A stretch of DNA of 64,000 bases from Scilla litardierei (Eukaryota > Streptophyta > Magnoliopsida > Asparagales > Asparagaceae), in NCBI GenBank assembly GCA_030789695.1, contig CM061133.1, positions 94,153,248 through 94,217,247 on the forward strand, given 5' to 3'. Shown here piece by piece: positions 1-11,210 of this stretch. The first letter of the stretch is position 1; each line of letters opens with the position of its first letter. Position numbers and translations under genes: made by a program. The notes under the pieces were generated by a model, which was not told the DNA's origin, ran no database searches, and worked only from the letters and a program-made list of their open reading frames with translations.

Positions 1-63
1 TTTGTCTTTCATGTCCCCCTTTATTAAAGGATATTAGCATGTATAAATTAGATAAGACAAAGC

Positions 64-567
64 TTGAAGTTGAAACTTGATTTGCTCTCTGAAAAGATTA
101 ACATGCTAAATCTTGAACTTGAAGAAAAAATGAGGGATTTTGAAAAGAAAGAAGAGGAAAACAAGCAAGCTTTCATTAGTAAATGCACTGTGCTTGTGAA
201 CGAAAATGCTCATTTGAAATCCAAAGTCGCTAGTTTAGAATTGTCATTAAAGAAATTTTCTATTGGAAAACAAAATTTGGACATTATTCTTGGAAATCAA
301 CTTTATGGCAATAATATGCGAGGACTAGGATATGATCTTAAAAATGTTGAAAAATCAAAATATAGAAAAGTTCATATTGAAACAACAAAGGTTGGAAATT
401 CTCATGCTAAGTGCTTTACATGTGGATGTGTTGGTCATACTTCATATCATTGCAAATATAGGAACAAAAACATTAAGTTCAAACAAATATGTGTTCCTAA
501 ATCTTTGATGACTAACGTGAGTGGACCTTGTTGGATTCCAAGGTCACACACAACACCTCTTTTGTAG
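64..567 (+). pseudogene. Copia gag C-terminal fragment with zinc knuckle
   Basis: A 167-residue open frame. The first 70 residues are highly charged and heptad-like (coiled-coil character). Residues about 117-130 form a CCHC zinc knuckle (CFTCGCVGHTSYHC; spacing C-x2-C-x4-H-x4-C), the RNA-binding motif of retroelement nucleocapsid. A short G-P-C-W-I-P motif near the end matches the gag/protease boundary of plant Copia elements. The frame stops at 567 without entering protease. The listed Met is internal, since gag should begin left of the window. C4 on the minus strand (8764-9464) carries a similar coiled-coil gag segment. Confidence 0.7.
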
Positions 568-1878
568 GTGAGACGGAAATTTGGCAAGGAGCAATAAATT
601 GAGAGCCTCATTATTTTAGCTCCTTAGTCAAATAGCGACGCGAAGGTATATCTCATTCTTTGAACTTAACGCGTACCTTCATATCATTTTTTTTCTTAAC
701 ATTTTTGAGTGCTTGGATTTTCTTTCATTTTTGTTTTTGTTTGCTTGATTGTTTTTAGTGTGCTTTTTAGTTCATTATAAAACCAAAAAAAAATATGAAA
801 AAGACAAAAAAAAAAATTTTGGAGCTTATTGCCTATCTTCCTCTTTGCATTATTCTAGTGATATAAATGAATTATGATCATATCCGTGTAGAAAGTGTAG
901 TATTATTATTTTTGGCTACATGCGTATGTTTTATTTCAATAATAGCCATGCCAAGTTCAATGCTTTAATAATATGATTTCTACACCTACTCTCACTTTCA
1001 CGAATATTAGACTATGTCGTACTTTTGGAGATACTATTTATGAATATTGGAAAGTGAATGTAGGATGACTATTAACTGAAAAATCTACGGGATATGATGT
1101 GATTTGCCATGAATAAAAATTGAGCACAAAACAAAGGAAATGAATGTGAAAAAAAAATTGAAAATTGCTCCGTATGAAAAATGGATACAATTCATGGCAA
1201 ATACACTACCCACGAGTATCCAACATAAGCTTTACGGGTAATCTTTAGCGTTGGTGTTTTTACTCGTCAAGCAATGTCACTCCCACATCTAAGAGTCCTT
1301 TTAGGCTATGTTTTGGGGTGTGATACCTTGAACTCATTTTTAATGAGGTGGGGAAAATCAATCCTAGGTGATATGAAGTTATTTGGAAAATGATGGATTG
1401 GTTTTGGGTGAATTTGTAAAAGTATCTCCCTTTGTACTTCTATGTTTAATAATTGCACTTACACGATGGTGTAGAATTCTAATTGTCATTATCGTTGGAT
1501 TTGAAGTGCTAATTATAGAATGACGACATGAAAATGCTAGTTATAGTTAATAATGCTCTCTTTTTGCATGTGGTATGTCTTAATCTTCATGTATACACTT
1601 TTGATGACGACAAAGGGGGAGAAAAGTAAAGTGTTGAAAGATTTGTGGTATCAATGTTGGTTCAAAATACTGAAATACATGAATATGGGGAGCCTGGAAA
1701 AAGGGGGAGCATGCTAATATATTGTGCATGCTAGAAATATATTGTGATTGCCTGCCTGTGTGCCTGAACATCCTGCTTATGTGCCTGAACATCATATATT
1801 ATTTTGCGTCATGATGATATTGTTGAAAATCGTTAAGTGCAAATCTTTGTTGGTTTGTCATCATCAAAAGGGGGAGAT
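568..1878 (+). other. C1 non-coding 3' internal region ending in the polypurine tract
   Basis: No coding frame is seen. AT-rich tracts alternate with several GGGGGAG motifs (near 1615, 1703 and 1870). The last, AAAGGGGGAGAT at 1867-1878, directly precedes the LTR and is the likely plus-strand primer. Repeated GGGGGAG motifs ahead of the 3' LTR are common in plant SIRE/Angela-like Copia elements; the assignment is inferred from this and from gag. Confidence 0.6.
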
Positions 1879-3713
1879 TGTTGGAAACAACGATCTAGGA
1901 TTTATGGTTTGATGATGACAAATAGTTGCGAACGATCTGATGTGTGTATTAAGTATTTGCAGGATTGGCGAGAAAGTAAATTGCTGTGTTGGACAAATTG
2001 CTATACACATACAAGATGGAGAAATTGCTAGGCACAAAGCAATGGGACTTGGTCAATATTGGAAAGAGTTGGATGAATCCATATCTATCTGGGATTTGAT
2101 CAAATCAATCTACTAGATGTTCTTCTATCCAACGACCAATCAAATCCCAATTCATATATTCATCTCCTTGACTCTAGGGATTTCATTTTGATCTCATCCT
2201 ACCACATGACCAAAACCCTAAGGCCAACATTTCCTCTAATCTTCCTTTAAAAAGGTCAGGGGCTTCATTTTCTGCAAGCCGAAAAATCACCAGGCCGGAG
2301 AAAGAAAAAAAAGATAGAGTCGCACACAATATTTTATAGGCTTGTCCCCTTCTTGCGTCATCTTCCCAAGAGAGTCAAAGAGGCCATTTTTTTTCCAGGT
2401 GGTATCAAAAATCAAAAAATAAAAGAAGGCTACCATCAAAGAAGGTTCAAGAGCTGATTCCTTGTTTTGTCTGCACATTCCCTTTAAAAAGATCTCAAGG
2501 CTACCATCAAAAAGGGGTCTGTATTTTTTTTCTCATAGCTTCTTAACTACAAGGCCAATCACTTAAGCAAAGGAGGATCAGTGGTGTTTAATCATGGGAC
2601 CTTCTCTGTTGCGTTTTTTTTTTGATTGCGTTTTTTTTGATTGCGTTTTTTTGATGCGTTTTTGTGCTGAGGCCGGCCAATAACAAAACTGTTATCCCTC
2701 AAAAAGATTTCGGTTCCTGTGAACAAAAAGGGGAGAACAAAGCCAACTGCCGAAAGTGCCTGAATATCATCTAGCCTGCTGCACTTTTCGTTCTGCACTT
2801 TTCGTTCTTGTTGTTTTGGGGGCAGCCGCATCTTCTGATCTTCAAGAGCCTAAAGGAGGTGCCGAAAATTTCCAGGAGCAATTTCTGCAGAGACGCACAA
2901 ATTTTTTCCAGAGGCCGAATTTGTTTTGCGCTGCAATCAACAAGGGGAGTGCCTAAACCAAAAGATTTAATTGCTAATATTATCATTTGTGATCTTGCGA
3001 CTGAATTCTACTAATTGGGTTTCTGCAAATATTTCTTGGCAGGCAGACAAACAGGACGAGCACATATCCTTGCTGCCGTGACGTTTATCGTGCTACAACT
3101 TGGTGTTTACTTTTTGCATACCGTAAGTAACATTGAAGATTGAGATTTGTGCATGTCAACTTAAGGATCATCATCTAGGGAGGAGTTCAATTGCCGCAAC
3201 TTGAGTTATCGTTGCCGAGAGACTACTACTACTTGCCAGACAACATCTGGCCCGTGCTAATTGACGAAGACAACACCGCTACACGATCTGAGCATTCTAA
3301 ACTCTCTTATTTATTATATTGTGTAGTATTTGTGTTAGTTCTTCGTAGGGGAAACTTTACCATTCTGTGTTACTTTTTGGGGACCTGACGACTTGGGAGT
3401 CGTCACGGAGGGAGAGCATCTGACTAGATTGATAGTGTAGAGCACGTGGTGTGCGTACGAGCTAGGTGAGAGTAGATTTGGGATCTTGACTCATTGTAGC
3501 TGTACTTGATTACATATCTATCTAGTAGTTGCTTTCGGGGGCTGGAGTAGGTCGTGGGGACGACCGAACCAGGGTATATCTGTGCGTATTATGTGATTGC
3601 TATTTTATTGCCCTGTCTGTGCCTATAACTGCGTGGGATTGTTCGTGGGTTGCACGAATATTTTTATTAGCCTATTCACCCCCCCCCCTCTAGGCTACGA
3701 TCCAGATCCAACA
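1879..3713 (+). repeat. C1 3' LTR (1835 bp)
   Basis: Starts TGTTGGA right after a polypurine tract and ends TCCAACA, a 7-bp perfect inverted repeat with the TG...CA ends typical of LTRs. A pyrimidine tract followed by CTCTAGG (3676-3694) close to the end is typical of plant Copia LTRs. The second LTR is not in the window, so the length rests on the terminal motifs and on the clean junction with C2 RT. Confidence 0.75.
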
Positions 3714-3715
3714 AC

Positions 3716-4864
3716 GGGTTCGTACAAGAAGAAAACAAACATAAGGTTTGTAAACTTCGTAAATCCATATATGGTCTTAAACAATCCTCAAGGCAGTGGT
3801 ATATGCGCTTTCAAGAAGTCGTTTTGTCGTATGGTTTCTCCATGCTCGACGAAGACAACTGCGTATACATTAAGAGGATTAAGAACAAGTATGTAATTAT
3901 GTCTCTTTATGTAGATGACATACTTATAGCCGGAAATGATAAGCGTCTTATCATGGATATCAAAGCTTGGCTTTCATCCGTCTTTGAAATGAAAGACATG
4001 GGTGAAGCTGCATATATCCTTGGGGTTAAGATCTCAAGGAATCGTTCCAAGAAACTTCTTTCTCTCTCTCAAGAGACATATATAAAGAAATTTTTAGAAC
4101 GGTTTAATATGCAGGACTGCAAGCCAATTGATACTCCAATAAGCAAAGGCGAGGGTCTATGTTTGGAGATGTGTCCCAAAGATCCAAAAGAAAAGAAAGC
4201 TATGGAAAAGGTTCCATACTCCAGTGCTGTCGGGAGTCTGATGTATGCCATGATGTGTACCAGACCGGACATTTGCTATGCTGTTGGTATGGTAAGCCGT
4301 TACCAATCCAACCCAGGACAGGCACACTGGAAAGCGGTGAAGAGGATATTAAGGTACCTCAAAGGGACTGCGGACTATGCATTGTGCTATCAAGGCAATA
4401 CCTTGAGACTCGAATGCTATACCGATGCTGATTGGGCAGGTGATCTCGACGAGCGAAGATCTACCTCAGGCTTTGTTTTCTTGCTCGGGAATGGTGCAAT
4501 ATCCTGGAGCAGCAAGAAGCAAACCTGCATCGCCCTATCAACCATGGAAGCCGAATTCGTAGCATTCAGCATGGCGGTCCAAGAAGCTGTTTGGCTTAGG
4601 AAATTCTTAGACAGGCTGACGAATGCCACTGACTCGAGCACTGTTCCTATATACAGTGATAGTCAAGCCTCGATTGCATATGTCAAAGATCCTAAATTTC
4701 ATTGTAAGACCAAACACATTGATATTCGATTCAAGTTTGCGAAGAACTATGACAAACGGAAGGAAGTAGACATAGGATACATATCCACGCATGAGATGAT
4801 AGCGGATCCCCTTACTAAGGCGATCCCTAGAGATGTGTTCTACAAACACTTATCATCTATGTGA
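3716..4864 (+). pseudogene. Copia reverse transcriptase - RNase H, 5'-truncated by an LTR insertion
   Basis: The frame is open from 3716 (G-F-V-Q-E) to a TGA at 4862-4864, about 382 residues; the first Met at 3803 is internal. Upstream of it the frame reads C-K-L-R-K-S-I-Y-G-L-K-Q, the classic Copia RT motif. YVDD (catalytic Asp pair) follows at about 3908-3919, then the LSQETYIKKFL and GSLMYAM...TRPDI blocks. RNase H shows YTDADWAGD, STMEAEF, DSQASI and the terminal IADPLTKAIP block. No stop or frameshift is seen, so this part was intact until C1 cut it. It is the only RT found in 64 kb. The lineage within Copia is not assigned. Confidence 0.9.
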
Positions 4865-5934
4865 ATGCGTAGGTGCTGAGCTGTATCATGTAACATTTCC
4901 CATGTCTATAGAAGATCAAAGTTTAATAAAAGGAAGAAGTTCTTTTATATATTGCATACAAGTTTCTTACAAATGATTTTATACATTTGTGTTTAAGTCT
5001 CAGCTATTTTATTGTGTGTATGTCGGACAGATTAAGGTTGGCTCTCTCACATGAGCAACCGCCTTATCTTATCAGATGGATAAGATAGAGATGAGACTAG
5101 TTTAAAGTCAAAATCATTAGACGAATGATTTAGAGTCGTGACTTAAACAAGATAGTCGAATGAAAGATATGCATCATATGGATGCTTACAAAAGATCTGA
5201 GATCTGTATCACAAGGATATTTAAAAGAGATCTCATAGGATTTTATAAATCCTATCTGTCTAATGCAGGATGAGAGTCCGAGAATATTTCATGGGTAGTA
5301 AGGGGACTCAAAAGATAGGCACTGTGGTGTCTGATCTTTCATCCGTACAACATCATTAAGACATACTCTCCCTGGGAAAGGAGTGATGTTGTAATACGTG
5401 TTCATACCACGTATGCATTTCGACCACTGAGTTAGTAGCAATAGTGTTTGCTATTATGTGAGACTCAAAGGCCATATGGGTCTTAACTCTTACCCTCAAG
5501 GACTCCAATTGGTTCCTTTAGATTTGACGAGATGATCGCTATCTTAGCGTGTTGCTAATGGGCTATGATAATTCGGCTCGGCGGGGCACGTTAGAAAAGC
5601 GAATCAAGTCAAGGTCAGAAGGTTCGCAAGAAGAGGAAGATTGATTTCATATTCGCATTTGGACTTTAATGATTCAAAGCTGGCCAGCCAATTGTGATCC
5701 AGATGGGACTCAATTGTTGAATATAAAGTATAAGAAATGTGAAGAAATAATCTAGGGTAAAGCATGCGTTGAACTACTCAACTTTGCACCTTCGAGGTCG
5801 TTGTGTATCTCTAACAAGTGCACAACAACAGACTCTACGCGCATGACGGTCGCACGGTCTATTTCTCGGTATGATAGATGAAAGAACTAAGAGAAAGACG
5901 TTCTCTTACAATCCCCTCAAGTGTGAGTGGGAGA
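4865..5934 (+). other. C2 non-coding region between RNase H and 3' LTR
   Basis: No frame of note. The region ends in GTGAGTGGGAGA (5923-5934), a purine-rich tract abutting the LTR start, which is the likely polypurine primer. Long post-RNase H spacers of this kind occur in several plant Copia families. Confidence 0.5.
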
Positions 5935-6127
5935 TGTTGGATATGGATGACGTTTGTACACCCTTGTAGGGGATGTACGAGGGAACACGGACCTCGAACG
6001 TCGCACACACAAAGTCGTGTGCAAAGGGAATCTGTTCCCTTGCGGAGAGGATCTCTAGATTAATGGGAAAGTCGCATTATATGTGCATAAGTGCATGCGA
6101 CATATGGCTAATAAAGGGGTAATATCT

Positions 6128-6169
6128 TAAGCTTATGTTGTACCATGCATATGGTACAACATAAGCTTA
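6128..6169. repeat. Perfect 19-bp inverted repeat with 4-nt spacer in C2 U3
   Basis: Arms 6128-6146 and 6151-6169 (core AAGCTTATGTTGTACCAT) are perfectly complementary around the spacer GCAT. A weaker echo (GTGCCATGTATGATGGTAC) follows at 6174-6192. It lies about 80 bp upstream of the TATA box. Confidence 0.9.
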
Positions 6170-6250
6170 TAATGTGCCATGTATGATGGTACACCTTAGT
6201 TAAATTGTTCCAAAGGAACAATTACTCCTAAAATAACTACCTTGGGGGCT

Positions 6251-6258
6251 ATAAATAA
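6251..6258 (+). promoter_or_regulatory. TATA box of C2 LTR
   Basis: TATAAATA in a GGGGGCTATAAATAAG context, placed mid-LTR as expected for the U3/R promoter. Transcription would start about 30 bp downstream. Confidence 0.6.
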
Positions 6259-6850
6259 GACCCAAGGGTTAGCCATTTCCTTATACTTTTGCATGGTATT
6301 CATGCCTTGCATTTCATTCTAGCGAAGCTCTGCCGAAATCCTTCCTCTCTCTTTATCCATGTTCTTAATCTAAAAGTAGAGATTTAGATTGTGGATTTAG
6401 TAGCCTTACTCCGTTCGTGAGAAGACTCGATCCGTCGTGGCGAATCCGAAGGCGAAGTTCTGTGACTACCGTGCCGCATACGCAAGCGTAAGTCTCAACT
6501 TCATTTATCGATCCTAACTCTGTTTTGACAGGATCCCACACCGTAGCCCAGCCCGGCCCCAGGGCCAGGCCCGAGTTGGGCCGGCCCGGAACCCGGGCCG
6601 GGCCGGCAAGCCGACGGGCCCCTGGGCCGTTTTGACACATTGACACGCGGTAGACGGTTTCACTTGAATAGACCCGCGTCTTAGACGTCTGGATCCGAAT
6701 CCAAACCACCTTCGTAGTCTTGCTAGGACTAGTCGGTAGAATAAGAAGAAGAGAGAAAGAATAGTTTAGGCGTAGATAGAGCTTGCTCTAAAATCCGAAG
6801 CTACTCGATCGAAGACTTAGTGTATTTTTCAACGAAGAGAGTGCACCCCT

Positions 6851-6860
6851 ATTTATATAG
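6851..6860 (-). promoter_or_regulatory. TATA box of L3 (minus strand)
   Basis: On the minus strand the sequence reads CCCTATATAAATAGGGGTGC, a strong plant TATA context. The palindrome array at 7180-7440 lies upstream in this orientation. Confidence 0.55.
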
Positions 6861-7179
6861 GGATTCGGCACCTCTCTTTTCGTTGTGAGCAATGTGGGAC
6901 AAAAACAAAATAGAAGAGAAATTAATTTTGCTAATTTAGCTTAATTGAAGTTTAGTAAGACTTTCAAATAGGCCAACTTCAACGAATTAATTCTCTTTAT
7001 CCATTAAACTTTAGACACCAAACAATCTATCAATTCGAAGGGCTTCAAATGGTGAACGCGTCGGAACGAAAGACGACGAATTTCGACTTCGTTTGATCCC
7101 TCAAACAATTGCCCAAAGATGGATAAAAAGTCAATTTTCGTAGCCGTCAAAAGGGGTTTCAAAAACCCTATTAACTTAA

Positions 7180-7440
7180 GTTGCGGGCGCGCCCGCCCAA
7201 GGCAAAGACAGCCGGCCGGCCGGCCCGCTGGACAGCGGGCGCGCCCGCTGTTTCCAGCAGGCCGCGCCCGCTGCAATCAGCGGGTCGTGCCAGCTGTCGC
7301 AGTGGCCCACACTAGCTGAGCAGTGGGCGTGTGCCCGCTGCGACCAGCGGCGAGCCCGCTGAGCAACGGGCGCGTGCCCACTGTTAACAGCGGGCCTTGC
7401 CCGCTAATCAGCGGGCGCGCGTGCCCGCTGTTTCCAGGGG
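7180..7440. repeat. GC-rich palindrome array in L3
   Basis: Around ten degenerate copies of a palindrome close to AGCGGGCGCGCCCGCT, separated by short spacers such as GTTTCCAG, CAATC and GTTAAC. Arms vary (GGGCGTGTGCCC, GGGCGCGTGCCC, GGGCCTTGCCC). The flanks are AT-rich, so the composition shift is local. Confidence 0.85.
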
Positions 7441-8763
7441 ATGTGTCTGTTTACCCCTTTCAGATGGGCCTGTTAGCCCAAGTGGGTCTAACCCACTTTG
7501 CCAATGACTGTTTATGCGTTTCTGGGCTCATTTGAGCTCCGATTGGGACGCGGTTTGAACCTGTGTTTAGACCGGGATGATCCCGTAAACCAGGTAACCC
7601 TTTTCAATGCTTTTGTTCCTAAAAATATTGTCGTAACCAATTTACGACACGTTTAATCTTTGTTTGCATCAAATGCAAGAATGTCCATATTGCTTCTACG
7701 ACTTAGTCTCACAAGTAGTTTATGAACATTAACTACTCCATTTCATCAAATGAATTTCTCTTATTATACTTCCTATTACTAAGACACGAACGCTACTAGG
7801 TGTGAGACCCTACAACCTAACCTTACTACAGGTTTGGGCTTGAAACCCCTAGATGACGGTCACCACGAGCAGTAGTTGTCGTCCCTGATTCAAAATCATC
7901 ATAACGTGATCGACCCATTGACAAAAGTATCGTTGGGTTCCCTTTGGCTGTGTCAGTGATGAATACCTTTAGCTATAGTCCCATCGTCAAGATCGCGTCT
8001 CTGTTGGCCTAGGGTATGGTTTACCGTCTACCCCATTAGACAACATTAGTCAGTATATGGCGGTCTTTGTTGTATTCACATTGTACATCTTACAACATAC
8101 CCCGGCCGATGATTAACACAAAGACCGTACTGAGCCTGTGACACTGACTTCCCTTTAACGGAAGAGACGAATCCCATCTTAGTCATCTACTCGCCTCGAG
8201 AGCTTCAGGTGTAACCCAATCTAAGATCTTTCAGCAGGCCTAGTCTCGAAGTTAGATCATAGGTCTAAGTGACACTGTTCACTCACAGGTTCGTTCAAAT
8301 GACTTCAGGTCTTAAGGACCAGCTTATCTATCATCATCCTAGAGTTACTATAGATAGTTTAGTTAAAGTTAACCAAATAATAACTCTATGTTGGTCGTTC
8401 AGTGAACTCATTCTCCAATGAGCACATGTGTCTCGTCTCCGACTTTACCAAGTCGAATGACTATGAGATCATCATTACCCGAAGGTAAGACAAAGACATA
8501 GTGGTCTATCCAATGTGCCGATATCCAGTTCTCGACACATCTATGACCACGAACCGTTTAAGACTTAAGTTTCTATTCGGTCACTTACTACTCATAATCG
8601 AGATCTTATCTGGATACGTAAGGACCTAAATATAAGTCTATGGACATTATCTAAGTATATTATAAATCCGAATTCATACTTAGGATAATGGATACCATAT
8701 ATTATATTTAACAAGACGTACACTTAGGATAAATCGCCTTATGGGCATATATCCTCCTACACA

Positions 8764-9464
8764 TTTTTCAAAGCATCATGATCACAAGTTAATTTATTAT
8801 ATTTAATTCGCAAGTCTTCATAATCATTGTTAGTATTACAGCGATGTTTTATTGAATAATACTCACTAGAAAGAGAATCAAATTTGCTTTTGTGATTGTC
8901 ATGCTCATTATGCAAAATATTATATTTATTATCAAAAAATTTGCATTTTTTTCATTCTCTCGTATTCTCTATACCAATTTTCATCTGCACTAGCAATGTC
9001 AAAGTCTGTTTCTTCATCAGAACTAGATTCACATACCTCTTCCATGTTGTCCTGACGAGCCATCATGCATCATTCTTTTCCAAAGCTCTCATAGTTAGAT
9101 TTGGTTGTCTACATGGGTGTTAGGAGTCCATTCGAACTTGTTCCGAATCTTTCTTCCAATATGTTGAGAATTTGGTGTGCGGTATCTGCCTCTTCTACAA
9201 GATCTAAATCTCATCAGTTAAACCAGTATAAAGTAGATGTATTACCTTTATGTTTCTGAAGTAGGCTTCTTCTTGATCTGGATTCCATTGAGTTTGAGGA
9301 GTGGTTGGAATTTCGTAAGGTTTCCTAAGAAATCTTGCTTACTTTAGATCTTGTGCCTCCAAGTAAATCTCCATCCTTCTCTTCCTTTGGGAATAGAAAG
9401 TGCCATCGAAGGTTGGTGGATTATGAATGCTATATCCGGAAGGATAAAACGTTGTTGATGCCAT
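8764..9464 (-). pseudogene. Copia gag pseudogene of C4
   Basis: The start codon at 9464 (minus) lies 13 bp after the primer site and gives M-A-S-T-T-F-Y-P-S-G, then P-P-T-F-D-G-T and R-R-M-E-I-Y-L, the DUF4219-like start of plant Copia gag. A stop follows soon after (D-L-K-stop). Homology continues in other frames: a Met-Ala-Arg-Gln stretch with an acidic S-S-S-D-E-E-T segment, then a coiled-coil piece ending D-H-D-A-L-K-N-V at the L3 junction. At least two frame disruptions make it non-functional. Confidence 0.7.
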
Positions 9465-9477
9465 CGCTTTTGACCTC

Positions 9478-9489
9478 GCTCTGATACCA
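9478..9489 (-). other. Primer binding site of C4
   Basis: The minus strand reads TGGTATCAGAGC, complementary to the 3' end of initiator tRNA-Met and used by most plant Copia elements. It lies two bases from the LTR end at 9492. Confidence 0.85.
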
Positions 9490-9491
9490 AG

Positions 9492-11210
9492 TGTTGGATT
9501 ATGTGGATGGCAGACAACACTAGAAGGGGTGTTGAATAGTGTTGTATAAGTTAAAAATTTTTATTATTATTAGAACACAACCGATTTCCATTCCAATGTT
9601 GCCCAAGGAACCAAGTAGAATGATCTACGCTTGGTCCTTAATCAACACGGTAAACATAAAAGAATATAAAGACTAATTACAAGCAACAGAGATATTACAT
9701 AGCGGAATAAAAAATGCAATCTTTGCAATAATAATAGATTAACAAGGAATTACAATGAGAATATATTAACAATAATGAATAGCTTTGCACAAAATAAATA
9801 AGAAAGACAAACACAGAAAGCACACAGAGAAACAAGTGATTTTATCCTGGTTCCCCGCAACCTGGATACGTCCAGTCCCCGACTAACACGGCTCGAGATT
9901 TAATCAACTATTGCCTTAGCAATTCAATTAGCTAACTTTCCAACAACCTACTATCACCACCAGGATTTCCAACTACCTAGTCTTGATTAGGTTTTTCCAC
10001 AACCCTTATCACCAAAGGACTCCGAATAAAATCAAAATCCAATTCACCACAATAAATAGTGGAGATTGGTTTACACGCAAATAATCCTATAGCCAAGATA
10101 ATATTGCAATTGTGCTTATGTGGCTAAAGAATTAAAATAGTTCTTAGATCACACAAAGAATACAAATGAATTCGATGTGATCTAGAATCTTGAGTTTCAA
10201 AAATCTTTTGAAGAATATGAAAATCAAAGAGAGAATTTTGAAAAACTAATTTGCAATAGCCAAAGAAAATGATCTTAAAAGAATTTAAATAAGAGCAATA
10301 CGATCAGAAATTGAGAAACTGTTTTGGCTACGACGATTATAGAGAGCGATGAGAACGATTAAGATTTCAAGAGAGTTTTTGCTTAGCTTAAGAATGAAAG
10401 AATTAGTTTTTTTAGAATTGTTCTCATAGGGTGTCTATTTATAGAGTTTCAAAGGAGAATTCGAAAATAAAAAATGATTTGACTTTAGCCCCACAAATCA
10501 AGCAACGAGTAAATGAAGGTGCAACATCTGGGAGGTCAAAACGCAGCTGGTAGTAGACTCCCAAGGATGTTGTCACCTCCCAGAGAGTTTTAAATGAAAA
10601 CTCTGCTCACAGAAGGTAGTCGACTCCCTCATTTGGTAATCAACTCCCAGAGCACTTTTTCAGTGAAACATGGCTATAAAAGCGAGTAATCAATTCCTGG
10701 TTGTTTGGTGATTGACTACAAGAGTTTGAATGGCTTAGCTCTCAAAAAAATTAAGACGAGTTTAAAGAAAATTTGTTTTCGAAAAACATTTTTGTGTGTG
10801 TGCAATTTATCTTGGCTATAACAAATTCCTCAAAAAGAAACAATTCACACACTTAGACTTAAATGAATACTTTGAAGCCGATAAGATCTTGATGTAGATG
10901 CACGCTTCACTTTGAATTTGAGCTCCTCTATAGCTTAATCTTGGGCACGTTCTATAAGCTTCAATTTGTGTTTGCCGTAGAATGCGAGCTACCAAATTCA
11001 TCTTCATCTTCTGAGTGTGTTGAGCTTCTTCTTTTCGGAGTATGCTTAGAGCTTTCATCAGTTGATTGCACAACGTACACACTTAGATAATGCTATTAGT
11101 ATATTAACAACATTTGGTGTGCTCATCGTCAAAACTACTTAGGGGTGGGACTAAATTTCACATCAATTTCGCTAAGTTTCAGTATTATCAAACTTCCCAA
11201 TTCGTGCACA
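9492..11210 (-). repeat. C4 5' LTR (right end approximate)
   Basis: The left boundary is firm: the minus strand ends ...ATAATCCAACA next to the primer site. The right boundary is uncertain (11.11-11.21 kb). A minus-strand TATA box (CTATAAATAG) lies at 10435-10444. A loose array of GTAGTCGACTCCC-like words (about 10545-10735) is upstream of it. The repeated words CTCCCAGAG and AGTCGACT resemble the palindrome arrays of the other LTRs but are more degenerate. Confidence 0.6.

Larger units (their letters stand above)
1..3713 (+). mobile_element. C1: 3' part of a Copia-type retrotransposon, 5' end outside the window
   Basis: A gag remnant, a long non-coding 3' region, a polypurine tract and a 3' LTR occur in order on the plus strand. 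The LTR ends at 3713. From 3716 the sequence becomes an in-frame Copia reverse transcriptase of a different element (C2). C1 therefore inserted into C2. The five bases after the LTR (ACGGG) would complete a P-D-G-F-V reading of C2, so they are the likely target duplication, but the left copy lies outside the window. No protease, integrase or RT of C1 is seen between gag and LTR, so this copy is probably non-autonomous. Confidence 0.75.
3714..6540 (+). mobile_element. C2: 3' part of a Copia retrotransposon (RT-RNase H plus 3' LTR)
   Basis: Plus-strand Copia element interrupted on the left by C1. It retains RT from the G-F-V-Q motif onward, complete RNase H, about 1.07 kb of untranslated sequence, and a 606-bp LTR. 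Gag, protease, integrase and the RT N-terminus must lie left of the window. At 6541 it meets sequence that reads as an opposite-strand LTR (L3), so C2 most likely inserted there; its target duplication cannot be checked. Confidence 0.75.
5935..6540 (+). repeat. C2 3' LTR (606 bp)
   Basis: Starts TGTTGGAT after the polypurine tract and ends ATCCCACA, which pairs at 7 of 8 positions with the start. It contains a strong hairpin (6128-6169) and a TATA box (6251-6258) in the order expected of U3. The other LTR lies left of the window, so the end is set by the terminal repeat and by the change to GC-rich opposite-strand sequence at 6541. Confidence 0.65.
6541..8761 (-). repeat. L3: LTR-like block on the minus strand, truncated at its 3' end by C2
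   Basis: Read on the minus strand it starts TGTAGGAGGATATAT (8761 leftward), just where the C4 gag reading stops. A minus-strand TATA box lies at 6851-6860, with a GC-rich palindrome array upstream of it. Its minus-strand 3' end at 6541 lacks the CA terminus, fitting a cut by C2. No protein frame is convincing. It is either a solo LTR or the 5' LTR of an element whose body lies left of the window. Boundaries rest on junction logic, not on a second copy. Confidence 0.5.
8762..11210 (-). mobile_element. C4: 5' end of a minus-strand Copia element (5' LTR, primer site, gag remnant)
   Basis: Read right to left: an LTR (about 11210 to 9492), a tRNA primer site, a gag start and broken gag, then interruption by L3 at 8761. 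Protease and the rest of pol are absent and may lie left of the window beyond L3, C2 and C1. The right LTR boundary (TGTGCACG on the minus strand at about 11210) is a best guess. Confidence 0.65.

Noticed and set aside
1580..1795. Minus-strand frame in the C1 3' region
   Set aside because: Short, with no motif, inside the non-coding stretch with polypurine motifs of a plus-strand element.
5935..8761. A single 2.8-kb LTR from TGTTGGAT to CTCCTACA
   Set aside because: Two TATA boxes of opposite orientation (6251 plus, 6851 minus) and a clear ATCCCACA end at 6540 fit two different elements better.
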